DNA of 64,000 nucleotides from Pseudoruegeria sp. SK021 (GCF_002119405.1 NZ_MTBG01000003.1:108157-172156); one strand, 5' to 3'; counted from the first letter of the stretch, positions 35,711 through 45,036 are shown. Notes: a model not told the origin generated them from the letters alone. A program made the numbers and translations.

Positions 35711-37026
35711 CCCGTAACGATTTCCCGGAAGGTTTCGTCTTTGGGGCCGCCACCTCGGCCTATCAAATCGAAGGCACGGCCAAGGGCGGCGCTGGCCCGA
35801 CCCACTGGGACAGTTTCGCTGCCACCCCCGGCAATGTCGTGCGCGGTGAAAATGGCGACCGGGCGTGCGACCACTACACCCGCTATCCAGAGGACCTGGA
35901 TCTGGTCGCAGCTGCCGGCTTTGATTCCTATCGGTTTTCGACCTCATGGGCGCGGGTCCTGCCCGAAGGCCGGGGCACCCCGAACCCTGAGGGCCTCGAT
36001 TTCTACGACCGGCTGATTGATGCGATGCTGGAACGGGGAATCAAACCCGCCGCGACCTTGTATCACTGGGAATTGCCGCAGCCGCTGGCCGATCTCGGCG
36101 GCTGGCGCAATGGCGATATGCCGAACTGGTTCGGAGAGTTCGCCGACCTGATCGCCCGCCGCTTTGGCGACCGCCTGTGGAGTACCGCCCCGATCAATGA
36201 GCCGTGGTGCGTCGCGTGGCTGTCGCATTTCATGGGTCATCACGCCCCCGGTATGCGTGACATCCGCGCCGCGGCCCGGGCGATGCATCACGTCCTGCTG
36301 TCCCACGGCACCGCGATCGAGGTGATGCGCGGCCATGGCATGACCAATCTCGGGGCGGTGTGTAATTTCGAATACGCCCTGCCCGCAGATGACACGCCCG
36401 AAGCCGCTGGCGCTGCCGCGCGCTATGACGCGATCTACAACCAGTTCTTCTTGTCCGGCCTGTTCAAAGGCACCTACCCCGATCTGGTGCTGGAAGGGCT
36501 AGAGCCGCATCTGCCCCAAGGCTGGCAGGACGATTTCGCAACCATACAAGCCCCGCTCGACTGGGTCGGGCTTAATTATTACACCTGCAAGCGCATCGCC
36601 CCAGCAGCCACGCCGTGGCCCGCGCTGCAAGAGGTCGATGGCCCGCTGCCAAAGACGCAGATGGGATGGGAAATCAACCCAGAGGGTCTGGCGCATTTCC
36701 TCAAGATGGTGCCGCAAGACTATACCGGCGATCTGCCGCTTTATGTGACTGAAAACGGCATGGCCAACCCCGACGTGATCATCGATGGACAGATCGATGA
36801 CAGCGCCCGGATCGCCTATCTGGATCAACATTTCAACAAAGCGCGTCTGGCTATCGCCGATGGCGTGCCGCTGAAAGGCTATTTCGTTTGGTCGCTGCTG
36901 GACAATTACGAATGGTCGCTTGGCTATGAAAAGCGGTTCGGACTGGTCCATGTGGACTTTGAGACGCTGAAACGTACCCCCAAGGCCTCTTGGCATTCGC
37001 TGAAGTCCATGCTTGTAACGTCATGA
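35704..37026 (+). CDS. GH1 beta-glucosidase
   Basis: This 440-aa glycoside hydrolase family 1 enzyme has FVFGAATSAYQIEG at the start, the acid/base Glu in INEPWCV and the nucleophile Glu in YVTENGMAN. It hydrolyses beta-linked glucosides such as cellobiose. No signal peptide. It overlaps the LacI gene and is followed by glucokinase 37 bp later, so released glucose is phosphorylated at once. Beta-glucosidase beside the alpha-glucoside operon suggests joint use of both linkages. Confidence 0.95.
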   Translation: MLTRNDFPEGFVFGAATSAYQIEGTAKGGAGPTHWDSFAATPGNVVRGENGDRACDHYTRYPEDLDLVAAAGFDSYRFSTSWARVLPEGRGTPNPEGLDFYDRLIDAMLERGIKPAATLYHWELPQPLADLGGWRNGDMPNWFGEFADLIARRFGDRLWSTAPINEPWCVAWLSHFMGHHAPGMRDIRAAARAMHHVLLSHGTAIEVMRGHGMTNLGAVCNFEYALPADDTPEAAGAAARYDAIYNQFFLSGLFKGTYPDLVLEGLEPHLPQGWQDDFATIQAPLDWVGLNYYTCKRIAPAATPWPALQEVDGPLPKTQMGWEINPEGLAHFLKMVPQDYTGDLPLYVTENGMANPDVIIDGQIDDSARIAYLDQHFNKARLAIADGVPLKGYFVWSLLDNYEWSLGYEKRFGLVHVDFETLKRTPKASWHSLKSMLVTS

Positions 37027-37063
37027 TCACCCTGTTCGCATCCCTGACCCAAGGCTTGACCCC

Positions 37064-38014
37064 ATGACCACCCTTGTCGCCGATGTCGGCGGGACCAATA
37101 CCCGCGTCGCCATATTCTTCGACGAAGACATGACGCCAACTTCGGTCCGCCGGTTTCGCAACGCCGAATTCGCCTCACTGGAAGCGGTGCTGAAACAGTA
37201 CCTTGCCGATTTGGATGGCGTCTCCTGCTCGGCGGCATGTGTGGCCGTCGCGGGGCCGGTGCGGGACGGGATCGGCCGGATGACCAATCTTGACTGGGTG
37301 ATGGATGGCGCGACGCTTTGCACGGCCACCGGTGCCGCCCAAGGGTTCGTGATCAACGACCTTGAGGCGCAGGGCCATGCCCTTGATGATGTGGACACCC
37401 GCTGCGTTCTTGGCCATGGCCGGCCTGCCGCCGCCACCAGCACCCGCCTTGTGGTGGGCTTGGGCACCGGCTTCAACGCCGCCCCGGTGCATCCGGTCGA
37501 GGACGGGTCTGAATTCTATGTTGTGGCCTCGGAATGCGGTCATGCCAGCATGCCGGTGCAGGACCAAACCGGGCTCGATCTGTCCCTGAGCCTGCGCAAG
37601 GCGCATGGGTTCGCCTCGATCGAAGAGGCCTTGGCCGGGCGCGGCCTGCTGGCGATCAATGCCTTTGTCGCGGCGAAATCCGGGGCCGCACCGCATGACA
37701 GCACCCAAGACTTGATTGCCGCGCTCTCGGGCACGCCGACCGCCACCGACACCGCCACGGCAGGCCTGTACTGCCAACTGCTCGGGCAGGTTCTTGGCGA
37801 TCTGGCCTTGGTCCATCTGCCATGGGGCGGCATCTATCTGATCGGCGGCATGGCCCGGGCCATGTCCCCCTTCTTCGCCACCCACGGGCTGAGCGACGCC
37901 TTTCATGACAAGGGCCGCTTCAGCACCTTCATGGACGATTTCGCGATCCATATGGTGGAAGATGACTACGCCGCCCTCACCGGCTGCGCCCGCTACGTAC
38001 GCCGCCACAGCTAA
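37064..38014 (+). CDS. glk: Glucokinase
   Basis: This 316-aa kinase of the Glk family (not ROK) has the phosphate loop VADVGGTNTRVAIF, VAVAGPVRDG, FVINDLEAQGHAL with the catalytic Asp, and GLGTGFNAAPVH. It converts glucose released by AglA or the GH1 enzyme to glucose 6-phosphate with ATP. It is last in the lacI-GH1-glk unit, convergent with a GntR gene 33 bp away. Confidence 0.92.
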   Translation: MTTLVADVGGTNTRVAIFFDEDMTPTSVRRFRNAEFASLEAVLKQYLADLDGVSCSAACVAVAGPVRDGIGRMTNLDWVMDGATLCTATGAAQGFVINDLEAQGHALDDVDTRCVLGHGRPAAATSTRLVVGLGTGFNAAPVHPVEDGSEFYVVASECGHASMPVQDQTGLDLSLSLRKAHGFASIEEALAGRGLLAINAFVAAKSGAAPHDSTQDLIAALSGTPTATDTATAGLYCQLLGQVLGDLALVHLPWGGIYLIGGMARAMSPFFATHGLSDAFHDKGRFSTFMDDFAIHMVEDDYAALTGCARYVRRHS

Positions 38015-38047
38015 GCCCCACCGGCCAACCACGCCAGACGACCGGGA

Positions 38048-38752
38048 CTAATCCTCGGCGTCGTCGAAATAGGATTGCTGCGCGTCCCGGATCTTTGCCA
38101 GAATGGCCCTGATCTGGCCCAGATGAGCGCGAATTTCCGCCTCGACCTGCACCGGATCGCGATTCGCCAAGGCGCTGGCAATCGCCCGGTGACCGGTGAC
38201 CGCGTCCTGCTTGCCAAAGGACAGCGATAAAAACCGGACCCGGTCCATATGGCCTTTTTGCTCTTGGATCACCGCCCATGCATGCTCTTGCCCGGCCATG
38301 GCACAGATCCGGCGATGGAACTGATCATCCAGATCGTGGAAATCCCATAACGCCCCGGCGGCCACCGCCTTTTCTTGCTGCGCGATCAGCAGATCCAGAT
38401 CGGCAAGATCGGCAGGCGCGGCCCGCACCGCCGCCTCACGGCCGCATTCCACCTCAAGCGCCGTGCGCACAAACGCAGCCCGCAGTACCGCCTCTTCCGA
38501 GATTTTGCTGATCAGCGTGGCGCGCTGGGGCCGCATCAGCAGAAAACCCAATTTCGACAGCCGAAAAAAAGCGTCCCGGATCGGTTGTCGCGACACGCCG
38601 AGCTGCTTGGCCACCTCGATCTCGGACACCTTGGTTCCGGGCGGAAGCTCCAGCGACACCACCGCGTTATAGAGGATCTCAAACGCCTGATCCGTCGCCG
38701 TCGACGTCACGGACCCGATGCTTTTCAATGCGCCTGTACCTTGCTCCGACAT
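38048..38752 (-). CDS. GntR family regulator (FadR subfamily), probable uronate regulator
   Basis: This 234-aa regulator has a winged helix at residues about 22-85 (YNAVVSLELPPGTKVSEIEV, GVSRQPIRDAFFRLSKLGF) and a FadR/FCD effector domain after it. Its divergent position to uxaC-kduI-kduD suggests it controls hexuronate genes, like UxuR or ExuR. It reads towards glk, convergent. Direct repeats TAGCATAT lie in the shared promoter. Confidence 0.87.
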   Translation of the reverse strand: MSEQGTGALKSIGSVTSTATDQAFEILYNAVVSLELPPGTKVSEIEVAKQLGVSRQPIRDAFFRLSKLGFLLMRPQRATLISKISEEAVLRAAFVRTALEVECGREAAVRAAPADLADLDLLIAQQEKAVAAGALWDFHDLDDQFHRRICAMAGQEHAWAVIQEQKGHMDRVRFLSLSFGKQDAVTGHRAIASALANRDPVQVEAEIRAHLGQIRAILAKIRDAQQSYFDDAED

Positions 38753-38822
38753 GGCGAGACCGCCCTTCCCTTCTGTGTCCGTGCGGCCTTGCAGAAGCCG
38801 GCAGCCGCCGCAAGCGGATGAA

Positions 38823-38855
38823 TAGCATATTGCTTGAACTGGCGCACTAGCATAT
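38823..38855. promoter_or_regulatory. Direct repeat TAGCATAT in the gntR-uxaC promoter region
   Basis: The octamer TAGCATAT occurs twice (38823-38830 and 38848-38855), starts 25 bp apart, in the 138-bp region between the divergent GntR and uxaC genes. Repeats spaced by about two and a half turns could be regulator half-sites or promoter elements. Confidence 0.4.
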
Positions 38856-38890
38856 CAGTTTCACATCCGTTTGAATTTGAAAGTCGCGCA

Positions 38891-40297
38891 ATGAGCCTCA
38901 CCGATCCTGACCGACTGTTTCCTGTCGAGCCTGCCCTTCGCAGTCTGGCAAAAGACCTGTACGCAGGCATCGCCGACCTGTCGATCCTCAGTCCGCATGG
39001 CCATTGCGACCCCCGCTGGTTCGCGGAAAACAAGCGGTTCCCGAACCCGGCCGAACTGTTTGTGATCCCGGATCACTATATCTTTCGGATGTTGGTCTCG
39101 CAGGGCATCGGCATGGACACGCTCGGCCTGTCCCGCGTCGATGGCGGCACCACCGAACGGGACCCGCGCAAGATCTGGCAGGTGTTCGCCGACAATTTCC
39201 ACCTGCTGCGCGGCACCCCTTCGGCCATGTGGCTCAATCATTCATTCGAGCATGTGTTCGGGATTGACATTCCCCTGACCTCTGGCACCGCCACCGAATA
39301 TTTCGACCATATTGACGCCAAACTCGGCGATGACGCCTATCGCCCCCGCGCCCTATTCGATCGCTTCAAGATTGACGCGCTGGCGACCACAGAAAGCGCG
39401 CTGGACGATTTGTCGTGGCACCAGATGATCCGTGACAGCGATTGGCCCGGCAAGGTTGTGACCACCTATCGCCCCGATGCGGTCGTCGATCCCGAATTTG
39501 AAGGGTTCGCCAAGAACGTCGTGCAACTGGGGGCAATCACCGGCGAGGACACGGCCACCTATGCCGGCTATCTGAACGCGCACCGGGCGCGGCGCGCGTT
39601 CTTCAAGACCATGGGTGCCACGGCCAGCGATCACGGCCATCCGTCCGCCCGCACCGAAGACCTGCCCCGCGCGGTCGTCGAGGACCTGTTCCACAAAGCA
39701 TGCGCCGGAACCTGCACCCCGGACGAGGCCGATGCCTTCCGCGGCCAGATGCTGACCGAAATGGCCCGGATGAGTCAGGATGATGGGCTGGTCTTGCAAA
39801 TTCATCCCGGCTCATGGCGCAACCATTCGGCCCAGACCTTCGCCGCCTATGGCCGGGACATGGGCTTCGATATCCCGTCGCGCACCGATTACGTCGCCGC
39901 CCTGAAGCCGATGCTGGACGCGGTCGGGATGGACCCGAACCTGACCATCATCCTCTTTACGCTGGACGAAACCGCCTATAGCCGGGAACTGGCCCCCTTG
40001 GCCGGAGCCTATCCGGCACTGCGCCTTGGTCCGCCATGGTGGTTCCATGACAGCTATGAGGGCATCAAACGGTTCCGCGAGGCCACCACCGAAACCTGCG
40101 GCTTCTACAACACCGTCGGCTTCAACGACGACACCCGCGCCTTCTGTTCGATCCCGGCCCGCCACGACGTCTCGCGCCGGTCCGATTGCGCCTATCTGGC
40201 CCAACTGGTGGCCACCGGGCGGCTGTCGCAAGCCGACGCCCATGAGGTGGCGCAGGACTTGGCTTATGGCCTTGCCAAAGCCGCCTACCGCCTGTGA
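38891..40297 (+). CDS. uxaC: Glucuronate (uronate) isomerase
   Basis: This 468-aa enzyme turns glucuronate to fructuronate and galacturonate to tagaturonate. Typical parts are LSILSPHGHCDPRWFAENK with metal-binding His residues, QIHPGSWRNHS, and PARHDVSRRSDCAYLAQLV near the end. Length fits UxaC. The ATG at 38891 was chosen where the family begins; a longer open frame starts upstream in the promoter. kduI follows at 37 bp. Confidence 0.95.
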   Translation: MSLTDPDRLFPVEPALRSLAKDLYAGIADLSILSPHGHCDPRWFAENKRFPNPAELFVIPDHYIFRMLVSQGIGMDTLGLSRVDGGTTERDPRKIWQVFADNFHLLRGTPSAMWLNHSFEHVFGIDIPLTSGTATEYFDHIDAKLGDDAYRPRALFDRFKIDALATTESALDDLSWHQMIRDSDWPGKVVTTYRPDAVVDPEFEGFAKNVVQLGAITGEDTATYAGYLNAHRARRAFFKTMGATASDHGHPSARTEDLPRAVVEDLFHKACAGTCTPDEADAFRGQMLTEMARMSQDDGLVLQIHPGSWRNHSAQTFAAYGRDMGFDIPSRTDYVAALKPMLDAVGMDPNLTIILFTLDETAYSRELAPLAGAYPALRLGPPWWFHDSYEGIKRFREATTETCGFYNTVGFNDDTRAFCSIPARHDVSRRSDCAYLAQLVATGRLSQADAHEVAQDLAYGLAKAAYRL

Positions 40298-40334
40298 CCG
40301 CCCTGCCCCAATCGACCCATTCCGAGGAGAGACC

Positions 40335-41159
40335 ATGACCCCCGCTGAAACCCGCTACGCGATTGATCCCGTCACCGCAAAAACCCTCGACACCGAAGGC
40401 TTGCGCAGCCATTTCCACGTCGGCGGCCTGTTTAAAGACGGCGAAATCACCCTGATCTACAGCCATTACGACCGCTTGATCATGGCCGGCGCCGTGCCCG
40501 CAGGTCAGACCCTGACCCTTGATGAGGTACGGGAAACCGGCACGCCCAGCATTCTTGATCGCCGGGAAATGGGCGTTCTCAACATCGGTGACACCGGCAC
40601 GGTGGCCGTCGGCGGCACCTCTTACGAGGTCAAGCATGGCGAGGTGCTGTATATCGGCATGGGCGCGGGCGCGATTGACTTCTCAGGCGCCGGCCGGTTC
40701 TACATTCTCTCTGCGCCAGCGCATCACAGCTATCCCACCACGCTGATCCGCGTCGAGGATGCCCGCCGCGTCGAACTGGGCTCGAAAGAGACGGCGAATG
40801 AACGGGTGATCATCCAACTGCTGCACCCGGACGTTTGCAAAAGCTGTCAGCTGCTGATGGGCTATACCCAACTTGCCGAAGGCTCGGTCTGGAACACGAT
40901 GCCCGCCCATACCCATGATCGCCGGATGGAGGCCTATCTCTATTTCAACATGAGCGACGATCAGCGCGTCTTCCACTTCATGGGCCAAGCGCAGGAAACC
41001 CGGCACATTGTCATGGCCAATGAAGAGGCCGTGATTTCGCCGCCATGGTCGATCCATTCCGGTGTCGGCACCGCTGCCTATACATTCTGCTGGGCCATGG
41101 CCGGTGACAATGTCGACTTCACCGATATGGATATGATCGCGATTGGGGATTTGAAATGA
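40335..41159 (+). CDS. kduI: 5-dehydro-4-deoxy-D-glucuronate isomerase
   Basis: This 274-aa cupin enzyme converts 5-keto-4-deoxyuronate, made from unsaturated uronates released by lyases, to 2,5-diketo-3-deoxygluconate. It shows RSHFHVGGLFKDGEI, GMGAGAIDFSGAGRFY and the zinc-site region PAHTHDRRMEAYLYFN. Length equals the family norm. The start is preceded by GAGGAGA. Its stop overlaps the kduD start by 4 nt. Confidence 0.96.
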   Translation: MTPAETRYAIDPVTAKTLDTEGLRSHFHVGGLFKDGEITLIYSHYDRLIMAGAVPAGQTLTLDEVRETGTPSILDRREMGVLNIGDTGTVAVGGTSYEVKHGEVLYIGMGAGAIDFSGAGRFYILSAPAHHSYPTTLIRVEDARRVELGSKETANERVIIQLLHPDVCKSCQLLMGYTQLAEGSVWNTMPAHTHDRRMEAYLYFNMSDDQRVFHFMGQAQETRHIVMANEEAVISPPWSIHSGVGTAAYTFCWAMAGDNVDFTDMDMIAIGDLK

Positions 41160-41902
41160 GCGATCCGTTCCGCATCGACGCCACCCGCGCCCTGGTCACC
41201 GGGGCGAATACCGGCATCGGTCAGGCCATCGCCCTTGGTCTGGCCCGAGCCGGGGCGCATGTCCTTGCCGCAGGCCGGTCGTCCTGCGCCGACACCGTGG
41301 GACTGATCGAAGCGGCTGGCGGCAGTGCCGAAGCCGTGACCCTTGAGTTGTCGGACCCGGCAGCGGCGGCAGCAACCCTTGCCAGCTTGGGCGATCTGGA
41401 CATTCTGATCAACAATGCCGGGATCATCCGGCGCGACGACAGCGTGGATTACGCCGAAGCCGATTGGGATGACGTGATGGACGTCAATCTGAAAGCGGTG
41501 TTCTTGATGTCTCAGGCCTTTGCCAAGCAGGCAATGGCCCGCGGCACCCCCGGCCGGATCGTCAACATTGCCTCGCTGCTGTCGTTTCAGGGCGGCATCC
41601 GGGTGCCGGCCTATACCGCATCCAAGCACGGGATCGTCGGGCTGACCAAGATCTTCGCCAATGAATGGGCCGCCAAAAAGATCAACGTCAACGCGGTCGC
41701 GCCGGGCTATATCGCCACCAACAACACCGCTGCCTTGCGCGCTGATCCCAAGCGCACGGCCGAACTGCTCAGCCGCATTCCGGCCGGCGATTTTGGCGAT
41801 CCCGCCGACATTGCGGGCGCGGTGACGTTTCTGTGCGCCCCGGCCTCGTCCTATGTCACCGGTGCGGTGCTGAACGTCGACGGCGGCTGGCTGGCCCGCT
41901 AA
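41156..41902 (+). CDS. kduD: 2-dehydro-3-deoxy-D-gluconate 5-dehydrogenase
   Basis: This 248-aa SDR reduces 2,5-diketo-3-deoxygluconate to KDG. It has VTGANTGIGQAIALGLARAG, LINNAGIIRRDDS, NIASLLSFQGG and the Tyr-Lys pair in AYTASKHGIVG, with the KduD-like IRRDDSVDYAEADWDDV. It overlaps kduI by 4 nt, which secures the assignment over a generic SDR. A stem-loop follows. Confidence 0.94.
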   Translation: MSDPFRIDATRALVTGANTGIGQAIALGLARAGAHVLAAGRSSCADTVGLIEAAGGSAEAVTLELSDPAAAAATLASLGDLDILINNAGIIRRDDSVDYAEADWDDVMDVNLKAVFLMSQAFAKQAMARGTPGRIVNIASLLSFQGGIRVPAYTASKHGIVGLTKIFANEWAAKKINVNAVAPGYIATNNTAALRADPKRTAELLSRIPAGDFGDPADIAGAVTFLCAPASSYVTGAVLNVDGGWLAR

Positions 41903-41922
41903 GCTACGGCGCAAACGCCCCC

Positions 41923-41949
41923 CCGACGCCCTGTTGTTCAAGGCGTCGG
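41923..41949 (+). terminator. Stem-loop between kduD and the dehydratase gene
   Basis: An 8-bp perfect stem (CCGACGCC/GGCGTCGG) with an 11-nt loop lies 20 bp past kduD, between convergent genes. There is no T tract. Confidence 0.45.
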
Positions 41950-42018
41950 AGGGGCTGTCGATACACCGGCCACACACGAGGCCAGCGAACGGGCGGTCAA
42001 ACCACCGCCCACGCGGCC

Positions 42019-43761
42019 TCAGTGACTGTCACGCGGCACCGCATTGCCCCGTGCGCCCTTAAGGAAGTCCAGATCGGCCCCGGTATCGGCCCCTTCCACG
42101 GTGGAGACGAACAGTTTCGGATAACCGCCCACCGGTGGCACCACCGGGCTGGTCCAGTCCGCCAACCGCGCCGCGATCTCGGCATCGCTGAGATCCAGAT
42201 GAATTCGGCGTGCCGCCACATCCAACTCGATCATGTCACCGGTGCGCACGATCGCCAGTGGCCCGCCTGCCGCCGCTTCCGGCGCGGTGTGCAGCACCAC
42301 GGTCCCATAGGCCGTTCCCGACATCCGCGCATCCGATATGCGGACCATATCGGTGATGCCTTTCTTTAGGATCTTCGGCGGCAGGCCCATATTGCCGACC
42401 TCAGACATGCCCGGATAGCCCTTCGGTCCGCAGTTCTTCATCACCATGATGCAGGTCTCGTCGATCTCCAGCGCGTCGTCATTGATCCGCGCCTTGTAGT
42501 CGTCGATATCCTCGAACACGACCGCCCGGCCGCGATGCTGCATCAGATGCGGACTGGCGGCGGAAGGCTTCAGAACGGCGCCCTTCGGTGCCAGATTGCC
42601 CCGCAGAACCGCAATCCCGCCCGAGGCCGTCAGCGCCTTGTCCACCGGCAGGATCACGTCCTCGTTCCAGTTTTGGGCCTCTTTGACCTCATCCCAAATG
42701 CCCAGCCCCGACACGGTCAAAGCGTCGCGATGCAGCATGTCCGCCTCGCCCAGACGTTTCAGGACCACAGGCAGGCCGCCCGCATAGAAGAATTCCTCCA
42801 TCAGGTATTTGCCTGACGGCATCAGGTTGACGATGGTCGGCACGTCCCGGCCCAAGCGGTCCCAGTCATCCAAGGTCAGATCGACCCCGCACCGGCCCGC
42901 CAGCGCCAGCAGGTGAATGACCGCGTTGGTCGAGCCGCCAATCGCGCCGTTGCAGCGAATGGCATTCTCGAACGCCTGTTTGGTCAAAATGTCCGACGGT
43001 TTCAGATCATCCTTCACCATCTGCACGATGCGGCGGCCCGTCAGTTGCGCCATCACCTTGCGCCGGGAATCGACCCCCGGAATGGCGGCATTGCCAGACA
43101 GGGCCATGCCCAACGCCTCGGCCATTGAGGCCATGGTGCTGGCGGTGCCCATGGTGTTGCAGGTGCCCGAAGACCGGCTCATCGCCTGTTCGGCTTCCAG
43201 AAAGTCTTCTTGGCTCATCTTGCCAGCCTTGATGTCTTCCGACATCTGCCACAGCGCGGTGCCCGACCCGACCCGCTCGCCACGGAACCAGCCGTTCAGC
43301 ATCGGCCCGCCGGTGACCACGATGGACGGAATATCGGTGGACGCCGCGCCCATCATCAGACTGGGGGTGGTCTTGTCACACCCGACCAGCAACACCGCGC
43401 CGTCAATCGGTTGGGCGCGCATCACCTCTTCCACCGCCATGGCCGCCAGATTGCGGTACATCATCGCCGTCGGGCGGAAGGTATTTTCCGACGCCGAGAA
43501 CACCGGCACTTCCACCGGAAAGCCCCCGGCCTCCCAGACACCGGCTTTCACCTTTTCGGCCAGATCACGCAAATGACCGTTGCATGGCGTCAGTTCGGAC
43601 CACGTATTCAAGATGCCGATCACCGGACGCCCGTCAAACAGGTCATGCGGATAGCCCTGATTTTTCAGCCATCCCCGGTGATAAATGGTATCGCGCGAGG
43701 TGCCGCCATACCACTCTTGCGAGCGAAGCTTGCGGGGCCAGTCTGCCGGTTGGAACGTCAT
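42019..43761 (-). CDS. IlvD/Edd family sugar-acid dehydratase, probable L-arabinonate dehydratase
   Basis: This 580-aa dehydratase begins RKLRSQEWYGGTSRDTIYH, a pattern of sugar-acid dehydratases rather than true dihydroxy-acid dehydratase. The three Cys that hold the [2Fe-2S] cluster in Rhizobium L-arabinonate dehydratase (59, 127, 200) appear at 60 (LTPCNGH), 128 (GCDKTTPS) and 201 (SGTCNTMG), and the Ser of DARMSGTAYG is kept. It would make 2-keto-3-deoxy-L-arabonate; D-fuconate or D-galactonate are possible too. It is divergent from a GbpR-like LysR gene, consistent with arabinose/galactose-type metabolism. Confidence 0.85.
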   Translation of the reverse strand: MTFQPADWPRKLRSQEWYGGTSRDTIYHRGWLKNQGYPHDLFDGRPVIGILNTWSELTPCNGHLRDLAEKVKAGVWEAGGFPVEVPVFSASENTFRPTAMMYRNLAAMAVEEVMRAQPIDGAVLLVGCDKTTPSLMMGAASTDIPSIVVTGGPMLNGWFRGERVGSGTALWQMSEDIKAGKMSQEDFLEAEQAMSRSSGTCNTMGTASTMASMAEALGMALSGNAAIPGVDSRRKVMAQLTGRRIVQMVKDDLKPSDILTKQAFENAIRCNGAIGGSTNAVIHLLALAGRCGVDLTLDDWDRLGRDVPTIVNLMPSGKYLMEEFFYAGGLPVVLKRLGEADMLHRDALTVSGLGIWDEVKEAQNWNEDVILPVDKALTASGGIAVLRGNLAPKGAVLKPSAASPHLMQHRGRAVVFEDIDDYKARINDDALEIDETCIMVMKNCGPKGYPGMSEVGNMGLPPKILKKGITDMVRISDARMSGTAYGTVVLHTAPEAAAGGPLAIVRTGDMIELDVAARRIHLDLSDAEIAARLADWTSPVVPPVGGYPKLFVSTVEGADTGADLDFLKGARGNAVPRDSH

Positions 43762-43936
43762 GTCGAATCCTTTTCAGCGCAGCGCGGGTCACGGGGAAGA
43801 ATGGGTGCGCAGGCACCGCAGCGCCCGGCGCGGTTGGGTGGGGTGGCGACCGGACGGAGGGGCTGACACGCGGTCAGGATCGCCATCCTGAACTGGCAGC
43901 CATTGCGCCGCACAATGCCCAGCGCGCGCATTGCAT

Positions 43937-43982
43937 TCAAATCATAAATTGAACTATCAATATACCGATTGTGATATATTGA
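43937..43982. promoter_or_regulatory. AT-rich dyads in the dehydratase-LysR promoter
   Basis: Two inverted repeats stand in an AT-rich patch upstream of the LysR gene: TCAAAT-N4-AATTGA (one mismatch, 43937-43952) and TCAATATA-N10-TATATTGA (perfect, 43957-43982). Half sites and spacing fit LysR-type boxes; the region lies between divergent genes. Confidence 0.5.
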
Positions 43983-43993
43983 TCCGAGCCTCT

Positions 43994-44977
43994 ATGCCCC
44001 CTCTTAAACCAACCGTCCCCCCCGCCCTGCACAGCGATCAGTTGATCCGGCGCGGTCTGCGGCTGCCGCAACTGCGCCTGATGGTGGCGGTGCAGGATCT
44101 TGGCCAAATATCCGCAGCCGCCGCGCAACTGTCGATGACCCAACCCGCGGCCTCGCGTCTGTTGGCTGAGTTGGAACAGACCCTCGACCAACCTTTGTAC
44201 AAGCGCCACAGCCGCGGCATCGCCCTGACGGAAGCGGGCGCGCTTTTGGCCACACGGGCGCGCAAGATCCTTGGTGCCTTGGATCAGACCGAAGCCGAGG
44301 TGGCGCAAATCAAGACCGGTGCCCGTGGCCGGGTCCGAATTGGGACGGTCACCGGGCCGGGGCTTGAGATCGTGCTGCCGGTGATCCGGCAGTTGCAGGA
44401 CACCCACCCCGAGATCGAGCTGTCCGTTGAGGTCGATACTTCGGACAAGCTGGGCGAAGCGTTGATCGCGCAAGAGCTTGAGTTCTATCTTGGGCGCGTG
44501 CTGGACAATATCGACCCGCGCAGCGTCACCCTGCGCCCGATTCGGCCCGAGCCCCTGTGCCTGATCGTTCGCAACGGCCATCCCTTGCAACGGCGAACCC
44601 CGCTCGCCCTGTCAGAATGCTTGGCGTTCGATTGGGTGATGCAGGCCCCGGGCAGCGTATTGCGCCGCACCATCGACGGCTATCTGCTGGAACAGGGGTT
44701 GCCGCTGCCTGCCAAGGTTCTGTCCACCTCGTCGCTGCTGCTGACCATGGCGCTGATCGGCGATACCGATGCCGTGGCCCCGGTGTCGCGCTCCGTCGCC
44801 GCCTTTTATGCCGGGCAGTCCGGGCCGGACGGACCGGGCGGGCCCATCCACATCCTTGACGTGGCTCAGGACATGCAGGTCAGCCATTTTTCCCTGATCA
44901 CCCGCAAGGGCGATGCCGTCTCACCTGCGGCGCGGCGGGTCATCACGCTGATCGCGGCACAAGCGGGCCTCGCGTAG
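43994..44977 (+). CDS. LysR family regulator, GbpR-like
   Basis: This 327-aa regulator has a helix-turn-helix in LGQISAAAAQLSMTQPAASR and an effector domain after residue 95. The N-terminal extension before the helix (RRGLRLPQLRLMVAVQDLG) matches the GbpR/galactose-binding-protein regulator group, which senses galactose, arabinose or fucose-type sugars. It is divergent from the arabinonate-type dehydratase, which it probably controls. The ATG at 43994 was chosen over an upstream frame running through the AT-rich dyads. Confidence 0.83.
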   Translation: MPPLKPTVPPALHSDQLIRRGLRLPQLRLMVAVQDLGQISAAAAQLSMTQPAASRLLAELEQTLDQPLYKRHSRGIALTEAGALLATRARKILGALDQTEAEVAQIKTGARGRVRIGTVTGPGLEIVLPVIRQLQDTHPEIELSVEVDTSDKLGEALIAQELEFYLGRVLDNIDPRSVTLRPIRPEPLCLIVRNGHPLQRRTPLALSECLAFDWVMQAPGSVLRRTIDGYLLEQGLPLPAKVLSTSSLLLTMALIGDTDAVAPVSRSVAAFYAGQSGPDGPGGPIHILDVAQDMQVSHFSLITRKGDAVSPAARRVITLIAAQAGLA

Positions 44978-45036
44978 CCCGAACCCTCAGGACGGCGCAG
45001 CAAAGACCGGTCTGAACACTAAAGAAGAAAGGCAAG

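Noticed and set aside
42019..43761. Reading the dehydratase as ilvD or edd
   Set aside because: The N-terminal RKLRSQEWYGGTSRD pattern and the Cys spacing fit the sugar-acid dehydratase branch better than IlvD or phosphogluconate dehydratase.
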